From assembly GCF_002161355.1 (NCBI RefSeq), contig NZ_NFHL01000003.1, forward strand, positions 186,001 to 250,000: 64,000 nucleotides of DNA. The letters are read 5' to 3'. The position numbers were made by a program, and so were the translations under genes. This document shows, one piece after another, positions 1 to 9,832 of the stretch. Positions within the stretch are counted from its first letter, which is position 1; the number at the start of each line of letters is the position of its first letter. Below the pieces are notes generated by a model. It saw only the letters and a list, made by a program, of their open reading frames with translations. It ran no database searches and was not told the DNA's origin. This DNA comes from Lachnoclostridium sp. An76 (GTDB lineage Bacteria; Bacillota; Clostridia; Lachnospirales; Lachnospiraceae).

Positions 1-1176
1 CAGCCCCGGACATTTTCGGCGCAGGACCTCTCGACTAGTGAGCTATTACGCACTCTTTTAATGGATGGCTGCTTCTAAGCCAACATCCTAGTTGTCTTCG
101 AAATCCCACATCCTTTTCCACTTAACACACATTTTGGGGCCTTAGCTGCAGGTCTGGGCTCTTTCCCTTTTGACTGCCCAACTTATCTCGGACAGTCTGA
201 CTCCCATACATCATCTACACGGCATTCGGAGTTTGATATCCCTTGGTAAGCTTTGACGCCCCCGCAGGAATTCAGTGCTCTACCTCCGCAAGACTCGTAT
301 GAGGCTAGCCCTAAAGCTATTTCGAGGAGAACCAGCTATCTCCGGGTTCGATTGGAATTTCTCCCCTACCCACACCTCATCCCCACCCTTTTCAACGGAT
401 GTGGGTTCGGTCCTCCATTGCCTTTTACGGCAACTTCAACCTGGACATGGGTAGATCACCCGGTTTCGGGTCTGCTCCGACTGACTGTGGCCCTATTAAG
501 ACTTGGTTTCCCTTCGGCTCCGGACCTTCAGTCCTTAACCTCGCCAGCCAGCGCAACTCGCCGGACCGTTCTACAAAAAGTACGCGGTTGAACATATAAA
601 GTTCTTCCACAGCTTGTAAACATATGGTTTCAGGTTCTTTTTCACTCCCCTCCCGGGGTCCTTTTCACCTTTCCTTCACAGTACTATGCGCTATCGGTCA
701 CTAAGGAGTATTTAGCCTTACGGGGTGGTCCCCGCATGTTCAGTCAAGGTTCCACGTGTCTCGACCTACTCTGGATACCGCCATGCCAGCTCATCTTTCG
801 CTTACGGGACTTTCACCCTCTCTGGTCAGCTTTCCCAAAACTGTTCTGCTAAACTTGCTGGATCAATTCCGCGGTCCGAACCCCACGGTGCACGCACCAT
901 GGTTTGGGCTCTTCCGTTTTCGCTCGCCGCTACTCACAGAATCACATGTTGTTTTCTCTTCCTCCGGCTACTTAGATGTTTCAGTTCACCGGGTTCCCTT
1001 CCCTAAGTTATGGATTGGCTTAGGGATGACTGAGGTCTGCTCAGCCAGGTTTCCCCATTCGGAGATCTCCGGATCGATGGGTATTTGCCCCTCCCCGAAG
1101 CTTTTCGCAGCTTATCACGTCCTTCATCGGCTCTTAGTGCCAAGGCATCCACCATACGCTCTTATCAGCATAACCA
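1..1176 (-). rRNA. 23S ribosomal RNA, 5' part (cut by window edge)
   Basis: The minus strand reads as the 5' third of 23S rRNA. The 5' end is recognised from the complement of the conserved start (GGTTATGCTGATAAGAGCG followed by GTATGGTGGATGCC) near 1145-1176. The 3' two thirds lie beyond the left edge. It is the last gene seen of an operon running 16S, 5S, tRNA-Ile, tRNA-Ala, 23S. The 5' end is uncertain by several bases. Protein-like ORFs in this stretch are spurious. Confidence 0.97.
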
Positions 1177-1397
1177 AACGATTCGTCCTCACGGGAATGA
1201 GGACTCCTCTACACATATATAGCGTTATATGTGTTGGCAATAGGCCAATTTTATTTGAGTCTGTTTTCTTCAGACTGTATTGTTAATGTTGTTAATAACA
1301 TTACCTCGGATGTCTTGATTTATAAGATATTCTTATCATCAATTGATTTTCTCTGTATGCAGTTTTCAAGGTACATCTGGTTTCTTTCGAAACCAAG

Positions 1398-1470
1398 TGG
1401 AGAATACGAGAGTCGAACTCGTGACCTCCTGCTTGCAAGGCAGGCGCTCTCCCAACTGAGCTAATCCCCC
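1398..1470 (-). tRNA. tRNA-Ala (anticodon TGC)
   Basis: A 73-base cloverleaf reads on the minus strand. The acceptor GGGGGAT at 1470 downward pairs with the 3' ATTCTCC region, the T-loop is GTTCGACTC, and the anticodon TGC is at 1435-1437. It sits in the rRNA operon spacer between tRNA-Ile and 23S, the usual place for tRNA-Ala in Firmicutes operons. CCA is not encoded. Confidence 0.96.
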
Positions 1471-1545
1471 ATATGGATGGGCTTAAGTGACCTTACCTCT
1501 TTTATCTGTAAAGCTTACTTAAGCTCCCAATATTTTGTTGGCAAA

Positions 1546-1619
<74 letters not shown>

Positions 1620-1626
1620 ATTTAAA

Positions 1627-1742
1627 TTGGCGGCCACCTACTCTCCCACACCGTCTCCAGTGCAGTACCATCGGCCGTTCAGGTCTTAACCATCGTGTTC
1701 GGGATGGGAACGGGTGTTGCCCCTGAACGCATCGCCACCAAT
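1627..1742 (-). rRNA. 5S ribosomal RNA, placed between 16S and 23S
   Basis: The minus strand from 1742 reads ATTGGTGGCGATGCGTTCAG and continues with CCCGAACACG and GGAGACGGTGTGGGAGAGTAGG, the typical 5S body of about 116 bases. Its position directly after 16S and before the two tRNAs and 23S differs from the common 16S-23S-5S order. Ends are approximate. Confidence 0.95.
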
Positions 1743-1801
1743 ATGTTCTGGTTATCTTGATAACCCAACAATAGACAACAGCTCTTTACTTCTTTTCTTT
1801 T

Positions 1802-3340
<1,539 letters not shown>

Positions 3341-3507
3341 AGTGTTTGTTCTGTTCAAGAATTACTGCTAGCAATTCTATCCCTTTACTGTGTTTGGTTC
3401 GTTTGAACCGTTCTTAGAAATTTTCTCTTCAAAGAAATTTTCAAGGGTTGTTGTCTATTGTTCAGTTATCAAGGTTCCTGTCGTTCTTTTCAAGCGACAG
3501 CTTTGAT

Positions 3508-3536
3508 ATTTTATCAAATCTCATTTCGTTTGTCAA
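3508..3536 (-). promoter_or_regulatory. rRNA operon promoter P2
   Basis: On the minus strand, -35 TTGACA (3531-3536) and -10 TAAAAT (3508-3513) are separated by exactly 17 bases. It lies about 170 bases upstream of 16S, in an AT-rich, gene-free stretch (3341-3710) that holds only the promoters and leader. Confidence 0.8.
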
Positions 3537-3589
3537 GAACTTTTTTAATTTGTTTTGTTTTTCGCTGTCCCTCACGAGTCAGCTTAGAT

Positions 3590-3619
3590 ATATTACCATT
3601 TTTACCAAGTGTTTGTCAA
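3590..3619 (-). promoter_or_regulatory. rRNA operon promoter P1
   Basis: On the minus strand, -35 TTGACA (3614-3619) and -10 TAATAT (3590-3595) have an 18-base spacer. It lies 82 bases upstream of P2. Tandem promoters are typical of rRNA operons. Confidence 0.7.
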
Positions 3620-3710
3620 CACTTTTTTACAACTTTTTCAAGTTTTCTTCCCGGTACTATATCTGGTGGTTTTTACATGATATTATCCACAATTTAACTT
3701 TTGAGATACA

Positions 3711-3740
3711 AAAACTACCGGAAATCTCCAGTAGTTTTTT
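3711..3740 (-). terminator. Terminator after tRNA-Ser
   Basis: AAAACTAC and GTAGTTTT form an 8-bp stem that extends inward with GGA/TCC. On the minus strand a run of T follows. It begins 15 bases past the 3' end of tRNA-Ser and separates it from the rRNA promoters. Confidence 0.75.
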
Positions 3741-3754
3741 GAGATAATATCAAA

Positions 3755-3842
3755 CGGAGAAAGAGGGATTTGAACCCTCGCGCCGGTTTCCCGACCTACA
3801 CCCTTAGCAGGGGCGCCTCTTCAGCCTCTTGAGTATTTCTCC
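3755..3842 (-). tRNA. tRNA-Ser (anticodon GCT)
   Basis: An 88-base class II tRNA with a long variable arm reads on the minus strand. The acceptor GGAGAAA pairs with TTTCTCC and the discriminator is G at 3755. The anticodon GCT lies in CCTGCTAAGG, and the T-loop is GGTTCAAATCC. It has its own promoter upstream and terminator downstream, so it is an independent unit. Confidence 0.96.
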
Positions 3843-3912
3843 TGATTCTGAACGCGACCACAGTTTTGAGCTGCAGCAGATTATTCAGTTCTGCACTAAC
3901 AGTGCGAAGATT

Positions 3913-3941
3913 ATTATACTAGACACATTTTCTAATGTCAA
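3913..3941 (-). promoter_or_regulatory. tRNA-Ser promoter
   Basis: On the minus strand, a perfect -35 TTGACA (3936-3941) and -10 TATAAT (3913-3918) are 17 bases apart, about 70 bases upstream of the tRNA. Confidence 0.85.
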
Positions 3942-4060
3942 CGGGATTTTCAAAAAAATCGCAAAAACAGTACCAGTAACAGCAGCGGCACGTCGCCGCG
4001 CTATCCGGAAAAGCGCACCAGCGTGTTAATTGCAGCTGTCGCCGCCGTCTTCTTTATATA

Positions 4061-4771
4061 TTATATATTGGCATCGATCACACTCTGTATCCTCTTTTCT
4101 ACCAGCGCAGCGATCTCTGTTGTCTTCATATCCTTGTACTCTTCATACTCCAGCGGCTTAAGGAAATGCACCTGGACTGTTACCGGCCTGATCGTATTTG
4201 TATCAAAGGGCTTAAAAGAGTCGATCAGCGCGACAGGTACGATCGGACAGCGGGCTTTTGTCGCCGCTTTAAAACTCCCGCCCTTAAACGAGCCCACACG
4301 GTTTCCATTTTTTGACCTTGTACCTTCTGCAAAGATAAGGTAATTTCTTCCTTTCTGCACTTCTTTTGTCACATTAATGATGACCTGCATTGCCTGGCGC
4401 ACATCTTCACGGTCCAGCATAAACGCTTTCATGCATGCAAAGATCTGTTTCAGGAATGGTATCTTCGCTATCTCTTTTTTCGCGACCACGGAAAACGGGC
4501 GCGGACTTGCTTCTATAATAGCAAGCACATCATAGAGTCCCTGGTGGTTTGGGAAAAACATAAACCCGTCCCTGTCCGGGATATTCTCCCTGCCATGGAC
4601 ATCGATATGCACTCTGCCGCCCCTGTTTGCGTGCAGATCGATCCAGCGGAGAAATGCATACATATCTTCTTCTGTATATTTATCTACGTGGGCTGCCCTG
4701 TAACACAGGCGGATCCATCCATATGGCACCATATAAAGATTTCTCAGCACCATCATTAAAATACGTTTCAT
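4061..4771 (-). CDS. plsC: 1-acyl-sn-glycerol-3-phosphate acyltransferase (PlsC)
   Basis: This enzyme transfers an acyl group to lysophosphatidic acid to make phosphatidic acid at the membrane. The 236-residue protein has the family's NHxxxxD catalytic motif (NHQGLYD, about residues 75-81) and the substrate-binding FAEGTRS block (about 148-154). The length is usual for the family. The ATG overlaps the stop of the fumarase beta gene by 4 bases, so translation is probably coupled. It is the last gene of a minus-strand run. No convincing terminator was found downstream, only a short GCGGC/GCCGC hairpin near 3985-4000. Assignment to the PlsC family is firm; acyl-chain preference is unknown. Confidence 0.93.
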   Translation of the reverse strand: MKRILMMVLRNLYMVPYGWIRLCYRAAHVDKYTEEDMYAFLRWIDLHANRGGRVHIDVHGRENIPDRDGFMFFPNHQGLYDVLAIIEASPRPFSVVAKKEIAKIPFLKQIFACMKAFMLDREDVRQAMQVIINVTKEVQKGRNYLIFAEGTRSKNGNRVGSFKGGSFKAATKARCPIVPVALIDSFKPFDTNTIRPVTVQVHFLKPLEYEEYKDMKTTEIAALVEKRIQSVIDANI

Positions 4772-5334
4772 TTTTCTTCTTCCCCCGTCTGCCTGTATTC
4801 TTCTATCGCAGTCTCATAAAGATTGCTGCCTTCGCTGTCGATCACCACGACAACGGGAAAATCTTTGATCTCCAGCCGGCGGACCGCCTCCGTCCCCAGA
4901 TCGTCATAAGCGATCACTTCAGATGCAGTAATACATTTAGACAAAAGGGCTCCGGCGCCCCCTACAGCCGCGAGATATACAGCGCCGTTCCTGACAATAC
5001 CTTCGATCACTTCCGGGCTCCGCTTTCCTTTTCCGATCATCGCTCCCAGCCCCAGATCCAGAAGCTGCGGAGTATATTTATCCATACGGCTCGCAGTCGT
5101 CGGTCCGGCGGAACCGATAGGGCGTCCCTCCCTTGCCGGAGACGGCCCCATATAATAGATTACCTGCCCCTTTACATCAAACGGCAGATCTCCTCCTTCC
5201 CGGAGCGTCTCGTCCATCCTTTTATGCGCTGCGTCCCTCGCCGTATAAACAGTGCCCGTCAAGTATACGTAATCGCCCGAGCGCAGGCTTTTCGCCGTCT
5301 CTTTATCCATAGGTACTCTGATATGCTTATCCAT
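4768..5334 (-). CDS. fumB: Fumarate hydratase class I, beta subunit
   Basis: The 188-residue C-terminal half of a two-subunit, iron-sulphur class I fumarase (fumarate + water to L-malate). The GSAGPTTASRMD region and GKG tract are characteristic of the Fum beta fold. A longer reading frame opens at 5442, but the ATG at 5334 begins MDKHIRVPMDKE, fits family N-termini and has AGAAAGGA upstream, so it is preferred. It follows the alpha subunit by 68 bases and overlaps plsC by 4. The close relative, L(+)-tartrate dehydratase beta, cannot be fully excluded, but fumarase is the usual assignment in this context. Confidence 0.9.
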   Translation of the reverse strand: MDKHIRVPMDKETAKSLRSGDYVYLTGTVYTARDAAHKRMDETLREGGDLPFDVKGQVIYYMGPSPAREGRPIGSAGPTTASRMDKYTPQLLDLGLGAMIGKGKRSPEVIEGIVRNGAVYLAAVGGAGALLSKCITASEVIAYDDLGTEAVRRLEIKDFPVVVVIDSEGSNLYETAIEEYRQTGEEEK

Positions 5335-5402
5335 GAAAATATCCTTTCTGTCAAAAAATCTCCCGGCATTCCGGGAGAATACTCCGTCACAAACCTTCCG
5401 TG

Positions 5403-6248
5403 TCAGATCACACGCGTGATATGCCGGTTCACGTGGCAGCATATGTTCACAGCCACCGGAAGCCCCGCGATATGTGTGGGATAGGTATTGATATTCACAG
5501 CCAGGGCTGTCGTCGTACCGCCCAGTCCCCCGGGCCCGATCCCCAGCCCATTGATCCTTTCAAGGAGTTCTTCTTCCATTTCTTTTACATACGGGATCGG
5601 AGAATGGCTCCCTGCCTCCCTTGTCAGGGCTTCTTTTGCCAGAAGTGCACATTTTTCAAATGTGCCGCCGATCCCCACGCCAACCACCATGGGCGGGCAT
5701 GCATTCGGGCCGGCATCCTGAACGGCAGTGATCACTGCATTTTTCACGCCCTCAATGCCCTCTGCCGGTTTGAGCATGAAAATGCGGCTCATATTCTCGC
5801 TGCCAAACCCTTTCGGCGCGACAGTAATCTTTATATTTTTCCCTGGCACGATCTTTGTATGGATCACAGCAGGAGTATTGTCCTTTGTATTTTCACGGAT
5901 CAGCGGATCTCTCACAACAGATTTTCTCAGGAAGCCTTCCACATACCCCCTTCTGACGCCTTCGTTCACCGCGTCTTCCAGGTCTCCGCCTTCCAGATGG
6001 ACATCCTGCCCGATCTCAATGAACACAACCGCCATCCCCGTATCCTGGCAGATCGGGATCATATCCTCAGCTGCGATCTCGAGATTTTCTTCCAGCTGCT
6101 CCAGGATCTTCCTTCCCAGAGGCGATTTCTCCGAAACCGCCGCCCGGTCCAGAGCCCGCCCCATATCCGGCGCAAGGAAATGGTTCGCCTCAATGCACAT
6201 TTCCCTGATATTTTCTGCAATCTCTTTTACTTCTATCGTACGTATCAT
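5403..6248 (-). CDS. fumA: Fumarate hydratase class I, alpha subunit
   Basis: The 281-residue N-terminal subunit of class I fumarase, carrying the oxygen-sensitive 4Fe-4S cluster. Conserved blocks include PICQDTGMAVVF (about residues 63-74) and GIGGTFEK. The gene overlaps the stop of the dCMP deaminase gene by 4 bases (ATGA) and is followed by the beta subunit. The two-gene form is usual in anaerobic Clostridia, where it serves the reductive branch of the citric acid cycle. Alpha and beta subunits of tartrate dehydratase look alike, so substrate is inferred. Confidence 0.92.
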   Translation of the reverse strand: MIRTIEVKEIAENIREMCIEANHFLAPDMGRALDRAAVSEKSPLGRKILEQLEENLEIAAEDMIPICQDTGMAVVFIEIGQDVHLEGGDLEDAVNEGVRRGYVEGFLRKSVVRDPLIRENTKDNTPAVIHTKIVPGKNIKITVAPKGFGSENMSRIFMLKPAEGIEGVKNAVITAVQDAGPNACPPMVVGVGIGGTFEKCALLAKEALTREAGSHSPIPYVKEMEEELLERINGLGIGPGGLGGTTTALAVNINTYPTHIAGLPVAVNICCHVNRHITRVI

Positions 6249-6742
6249 AATTCAATCTCAATCTTTCTGTCCGTTCTGTTATATTTATGATATTTCACAC
6301 CGGCAGCGTCCATCATTCTCTTTGAAGCCATAACGCTCGGGGTATCCGCATATTTATCACAGTCATAGATCACTTCGCGGATCCCGGCCTGGATGATCGC
6401 TTTGGCGCATTCGTTGCAGGGGAAAAGGGAGACGTAGAGCTTCGCGCCCGCAAGGCTCCCGCCGCTGTAATTCAGGATCGCATTCAGCTCACTGTGGGTG
6501 GAGTAGACATATTTTGTCTCCAACGGGTCCTCCCCGTCTCTCGCCCACGGGAATTCGTCATCCGAGCATCCGATCGGGAAACCATTGTAGCCCATTGACA
6601 GGATTTTATTATCCGGGCTGACAATACAGCATCCGACCTGTGTATTCGGATCCTTTGAACGCATCCCCGAAAGCATTGCCACCCCCATAAAATACTCGTC
6701 CCACGATAAATAATCTGCTCTTTTCTCCGTCTTTTCCGCCAT
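6245..6742 (-). CDS. dCMP deaminase (ComEB-like)
   Basis: A zinc-dependent cytidine/deoxycytidylate deaminase family protein, likely converting dCMP to dUMP for thymidylate synthesis. About 165 residues. The zinc and proton-shuttle motif appears as HSE (in THSELNAIL), with Cys ligands in PCNEC. The first in-frame ATG (6751) lies directly against the ribosome site AAAGGAG. The ATG at 6742 is 9 bases from it and gives MAEKTEKRADYLS, so 6742 is chosen. It lies between upp and fumA; grouping with upp makes sense as pyrimidine salvage. Family assignment is firm, exact substrate slightly less so. Confidence 0.9.
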   Translation of the reverse strand: MAEKTEKRADYLSWDEYFMGVAMLSGMRSKDPNTQVGCCIVSPDNKILSMGYNGFPIGCSDDEFPWARDGEDPLETKYVYSTHSELNAILNYSGGSLAGAKLYVSLFPCNECAKAIIQAGIREVIYDCDKYADTPSVMASKRMMDAAGVKYHKYNRTDRKIEIEL

Positions 6743-6760
6743 TGTCCCCATCTCCTTTGT

Positions 6761-7393
6761 TTATTTCGTTCCAAAGATACGGTCCCCGGCATCGCCGAGC
6801 CCGGGTACGATATAGCCGTGGTCATTCAGCCTTTCATCCAGCGCTCCGATATAAACATCCACGTCCGGGTGTTCTTCCTGCATGCGCTTCAGCCCTTCCG
6901 GAGCAGCGATAATGCACAGGAAGCGGATATTCTTCACGCCTTTTTCTTTCAGCATACGGATCGCTGCCACGCTGGAACCACCCGTCGCAAGCATGGGATC
7001 GACCACAAACACTTCCCTTTCACTGCAGTCAGCCGGAAGCTTGCAGTAATATTCCACCGGCTCCAGAGTTTCAGGGTCGCGGTACAGGCCGATATGCCCG
7101 ACTTTCGCCGCAGGTATCAGGGAAAGCATGCCGTCCACCATACCGACTCCCGCGCGCAGGATCGGCACGATAGCGAGCTTCTTTCCAGCCAGTTCCTTCC
7201 CCGTCATCTCTGCGATCGGAGTCTTGATCTTCACATCTTTCAGCTTCAGATCCCGCGTAGCTTCATAGCACATGAGCTGCGCGATCTCGCCTATCATTTC
7301 CCGGAATTCCTTTGTCCCTACATCCTCTCTTCTGATATAGCTGATCTTATGCGCGATCAGCGGGTGGTCCATGACCGTTACTTTGCCTGTCAT
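6761..7393 (-). CDS. upp: Uracil phosphoribosyltransferase
   Basis: Salvages uracil by joining it to PRPP to make UMP. The 210-residue protein closely matches the Firmicutes Upp pattern: GTKEFR near the N-terminus, [29 protein letters not shown], the PRPP loop DPMLATGGS, and the C-terminal [13 protein letters not shown]. The ATG overlaps the stop of the upstream Sua5 fusion gene by 4 bases and has GGAGGAAGG as ribosome site. The dCMP deaminase gene follows. Confidence 0.97.
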   Translation of the reverse strand: MTGKVTVMDHPLIAHKISYIRREDVGTKEFREMIGEIAQLMCYEATRDLKLKDVKIKTPIAEMTGKELAGKKLAIVPILRAGVGMVDGMLSLIPAAKVGHIGLYRDPETLEPVEYYCKLPADCSEREVFVVDPMLATGGSSVAAIRMLKEKGVKNIRFLCIIAAPEGLKRMQEEHPDVDVYIGALDERLNDHGYIVPGLGDAGDRIFGTK

Positions 7394-8916
7394 AATCCTT
7401 CCTCCACAAGTGAATCTAATTTTTCTGCGAGCTTTTTGACAAGCCCGCGCAAAACCTCAAAACATTCCCCGTATGCAGTCAGTGGCTGCCCGTACGGATC
7501 CGGTATCTCCGTGCTGTCTCCCACGAATTCGTTCAAAGTATATACATTGTATCCTGTCCCGTATTCTGACAGGATTTTATTCTTTTGGTTCTCATCGATC
7601 GTAAGTATCAGTGTATCTTCCTGCAGGTTTTCCTCGCCAAACTGGCGCGACACATGATCCCCCAGCGTCATCCGGGCGCTCTTCATGATCGCCTCCGCTT
7701 TCTGGTTCGCCGGCTCTGGGAACAATACCACCAGGCCTCTGGAGTCCACCACGTACTCCTGCTTCAGCTCATACTGCCTGAGGATTTCAGCCGCCATAGG
7801 CGCCCTCGCAGAATCCGTCCTGCTCACAAAAGTAATCCGCCGGTATCTCTGCTGCTTTACAACCGCAGCCGCAGAGATCCTCAGATGTCCCGCAGCCTTT
7901 TCCAGGCGGTTCATGATCGCTTTCCCCATCCCCTGCACGGCAAAGGACTCGCTGTAGATCGTCTCTACGTCCTCTTCGTCAAACTCCCGCAGCACACGGT
8001 ACAGGCTCCGCGCGATCGTTTTTTCATTTTCCCTTGTCCCGATATTTTTTATCACTCCATATTTATAGAAGGGAAGCGTCTCTGCCGTAGCGATCACGCC
8101 GATGCGCCGCCCTTCTCTGTGAGCCGCGTAGGCAAGCTGCCTGATCGCCAGGATCTCTTCCCTGAGATCCCCTTCAACTATAAGCAGCTTCGCCCTGGGC
8201 GCGTAATGCCGGTATTTCATGCCCGGCGCTTTCGGCGCCTTTTTGCTCTCATCTCCCAGAAGGGTCTCATCCACGCTCACTTCACCGATCAGTTCCTCAA
8301 ACATCTCGGCTGTGATCGCTCCCGGCCGCAGGATCATCGGCGGAGTGACCGTCATATCAAGGATCGTAGACTCCAGGCCGATGTCCACCGCGCCTCCGTC
8401 CAGGATCATGTCGATCTTCCCGTCCAGATCCTCCGCCACATGCTCCGCCGTCGTCGGGCTCGGACGTCCGGACGTATTTGCGCTCGGAGCGGACACAAAA
8501 CCGCCTGCTGCCCGGATCAGCTCCCGGGCCACCGGGTCTGACGGCATCCTCACCGCCACCGTATCAAGCCCGCCCGTCGTCCCATATGGGACAGCCGCGC
8601 TCTTCTCAAAGATCATAGTAAGCGGTCCCGGCCAGAAATGTGCCGCAAGGATATCCGTCTCCGCAGGGATATTGACCGCGATCTTTTTCAGATCCTCATA
8701 CTCCGCGATATGCACGATCAGGGGATTATCCGAAGGCCTGCCCTTTGCCGCATAAGTCTTTAACGCTGCCTCCTCCTTAAGGGCATCCGCGCCCAGCCCG
8801 TAGACAGTCTCTGTGGGGAAGGCTACCAGCCCTCCCGCCTTCAGGATATCTCCCGCTTCCCGTATGACAGTTTCATCTATTTGGTTTTTATCTATTTTTC
8901 TTATCTTTGTCTCCAT
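7390..8916 (-). CDS. Threonylcarbamoyl-AMP synthase (Sua5/YwlC) fused to a phosphatase-like domain lacking its catalytic Cys
   Basis: The N-terminal half (about residues 1-330) is a full Sua5/YrdC plus Sua5 C-terminal domain that makes threonylcarbamoyl-AMP for the t6A37 modification of ANN-decoding tRNAs. Motifs include [12 protein letters not shown] and [12 protein letters not shown]. The C-terminal half (about 360-505) is a low-molecular-weight protein phosphatase (YwlE-type) fold. Its P-loop reads [12 protein letters not shown] where active enzymes have VCxGNxCRSPM: the nucleophilic Cys is Ser (AGC codon at 7822-7824, residue 365), while the DP motif (IPDPYGQ) remains. It is probably a pseudophosphatase. 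The start is uncertain: ATG 8916 aligns with family N-termini but only a -10-like TATAAT precedes it. A GTG at 9036 overlaps the upstream stop but sits too close to its SD. Confidence 0.88.
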   Translation of the reverse strand: METKIRKIDKNQIDETVIREAGDILKAGGLVAFPTETVYGLGADALKEEAALKTYAAKGRPSDNPLIVHIAEYEDLKKIAVNIPAETDILAAHFWPGPLTMIFEKSAAVPYGTTGGLDTVAVRMPSDPVARELIRAAGGFVSAPSANTSGRPSPTTAEHVAEDLDGKIDMILDGGAVDIGLESTILDMTVTPPMILRPGAITAEMFEELIGEVSVDETLLGDESKKAPKAPGMKYRHYAPRAKLLIVEGDLREEILAIRQLAYAAHREGRRIGVIATAETLPFYKYGVIKNIGTRENEKTIARSLYRVLREFDEEDVETIYSESFAVQGMGKAIMNRLEKAAGHLRISAAAVVKQQRYRRITFVSRTDSARAPMAAEILRQYELKQEYVVDSRGLVVLFPEPANQKAEAIMKSARMTLGDHVSRQFGEENLQEDTLILTIDENQKNKILSEYGTGYNVYTLNEFVGDSTEIPDPYGQPLTAYGECFEVLRGLVKKLAEKLDSLVEEGL

Positions 8917-9032
8917 GGGTTTTATTATATCATTATTCCCATCAAAAAAAAACTCTTTTATACGCGCCCTCCAGCTCACTCTCCCCCGGCTCTTCTCCGC
9001 CCCGGTCTGTACGCCGCGCAGGCCCGTCCGTC

Positions 9033-9731
9033 TCACTCTCCTTCCAGATACCGCATGACACCTTTTGCAGCCGCCTCCGCCATCTCCTGCTGATACTCCT
9101 CATCCGCCAGCTTTGCAGCCTCTTCACGATTGCTTAAAAATCCACATTCCGCGATCACCACCGGGACTTCTGTTTTCTTTAATATATAATATGTACTGTT
9201 CCCTTTCGCCTTTTTGGTATTCCCGGGATCTGCTTCCCTGAAAGCTGCCTGGATCAGCTCCGCCGCACGCTCGCTCTGTGCTGAATCCGTATAATAGAAT
9301 ACCTGCGCTCCCCTTACCGTCTCCTCATGGTAGCTGTTCTGATGGATACTGACAACAAGGTCGGGCTTTTCTTTATTCATGATCGATACCCGGGCTTTCA
9401 GATCCTCGATCTGGCTTTCCGCGAGGCGGTCATCGTCATTCCTCGTCATTTTAACTTTGACCCCTTGTTCTTCCAGTAATTTTTTAATTTTTAAAGAAAT
9501 ATTTAAATTTATATCCTTCTCTTCTTCTCCATTAACCCCTACTTTCCCGGCATCCACTCCGCCATGCCCGGCATCTATTATCACCATCCATCCCTCTCTG
9601 GCCGCTGCGTCTCCTGAAGTTTCCATCCCGTCGTCGATCCCTTTCCTCAACGCTATGCATCCTGCCTGACACAGGATGATCAGCCCCGCCAAAACCGCTG
9701 ATGCTGCTATAGCGCCAATTTTTCTCATCAT
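9033..9731 (-). CDS. cwlD: N-acetylmuramoyl-L-alanine amidase, CwlD type
   Basis: A zinc amidase that cleaves the MurNAc-L-Ala bond. In spore formers CwlD makes muramic delta-lactam in spore cortex. The 232-residue protein has an N-terminal membrane or lipoprotein-like segment (LIILCQAGC, about residues 16-24) and then an Amidase_3 domain: DAGHGGVD (first zinc His), SIHQNSYHEE (second His) and the catalytic Glu in AECGFLSN. Its small size is CwlD-like rather than that of multi-domain autolysins. It lies between the GH18 protein and the Sua5 fusion. The spore role is inferred from family and from the nearby spo genes. Confidence 0.85.
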   Translation of the reverse strand: MMRKIGAIAASAVLAGLIILCQAGCIALRKGIDDGMETSGDAAAREGWMVIIDAGHGGVDAGKVGVNGEEEKDINLNISLKIKKLLEEQGVKVKMTRNDDDRLAESQIEDLKARVSIMNKEKPDLVVSIHQNSYHEETVRGAQVFYYTDSAQSERAAELIQAAFREADPGNTKKAKGNSTYYILKKTEVPVVIAECGFLSNREEAAKLADEEYQQEMAEAAAKGVMRYLEGE

Positions 9732-9832
9732 AAAAACACCCCCTTTTCACATATACCAATATATATGCAAAAAGAGGATGTCTCTTTCTATGTGATATGC
9801 GTTTTAATAAAACTCTGCTGTCTGGCCCCTCC

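Noticed and set aside
9762-9792. Terminator between the GH18 and cwlD genes (AAAGAG/CTCTTT)
   Set aside because: Six-pair weak stem; the genes are close and look co-transcribed.
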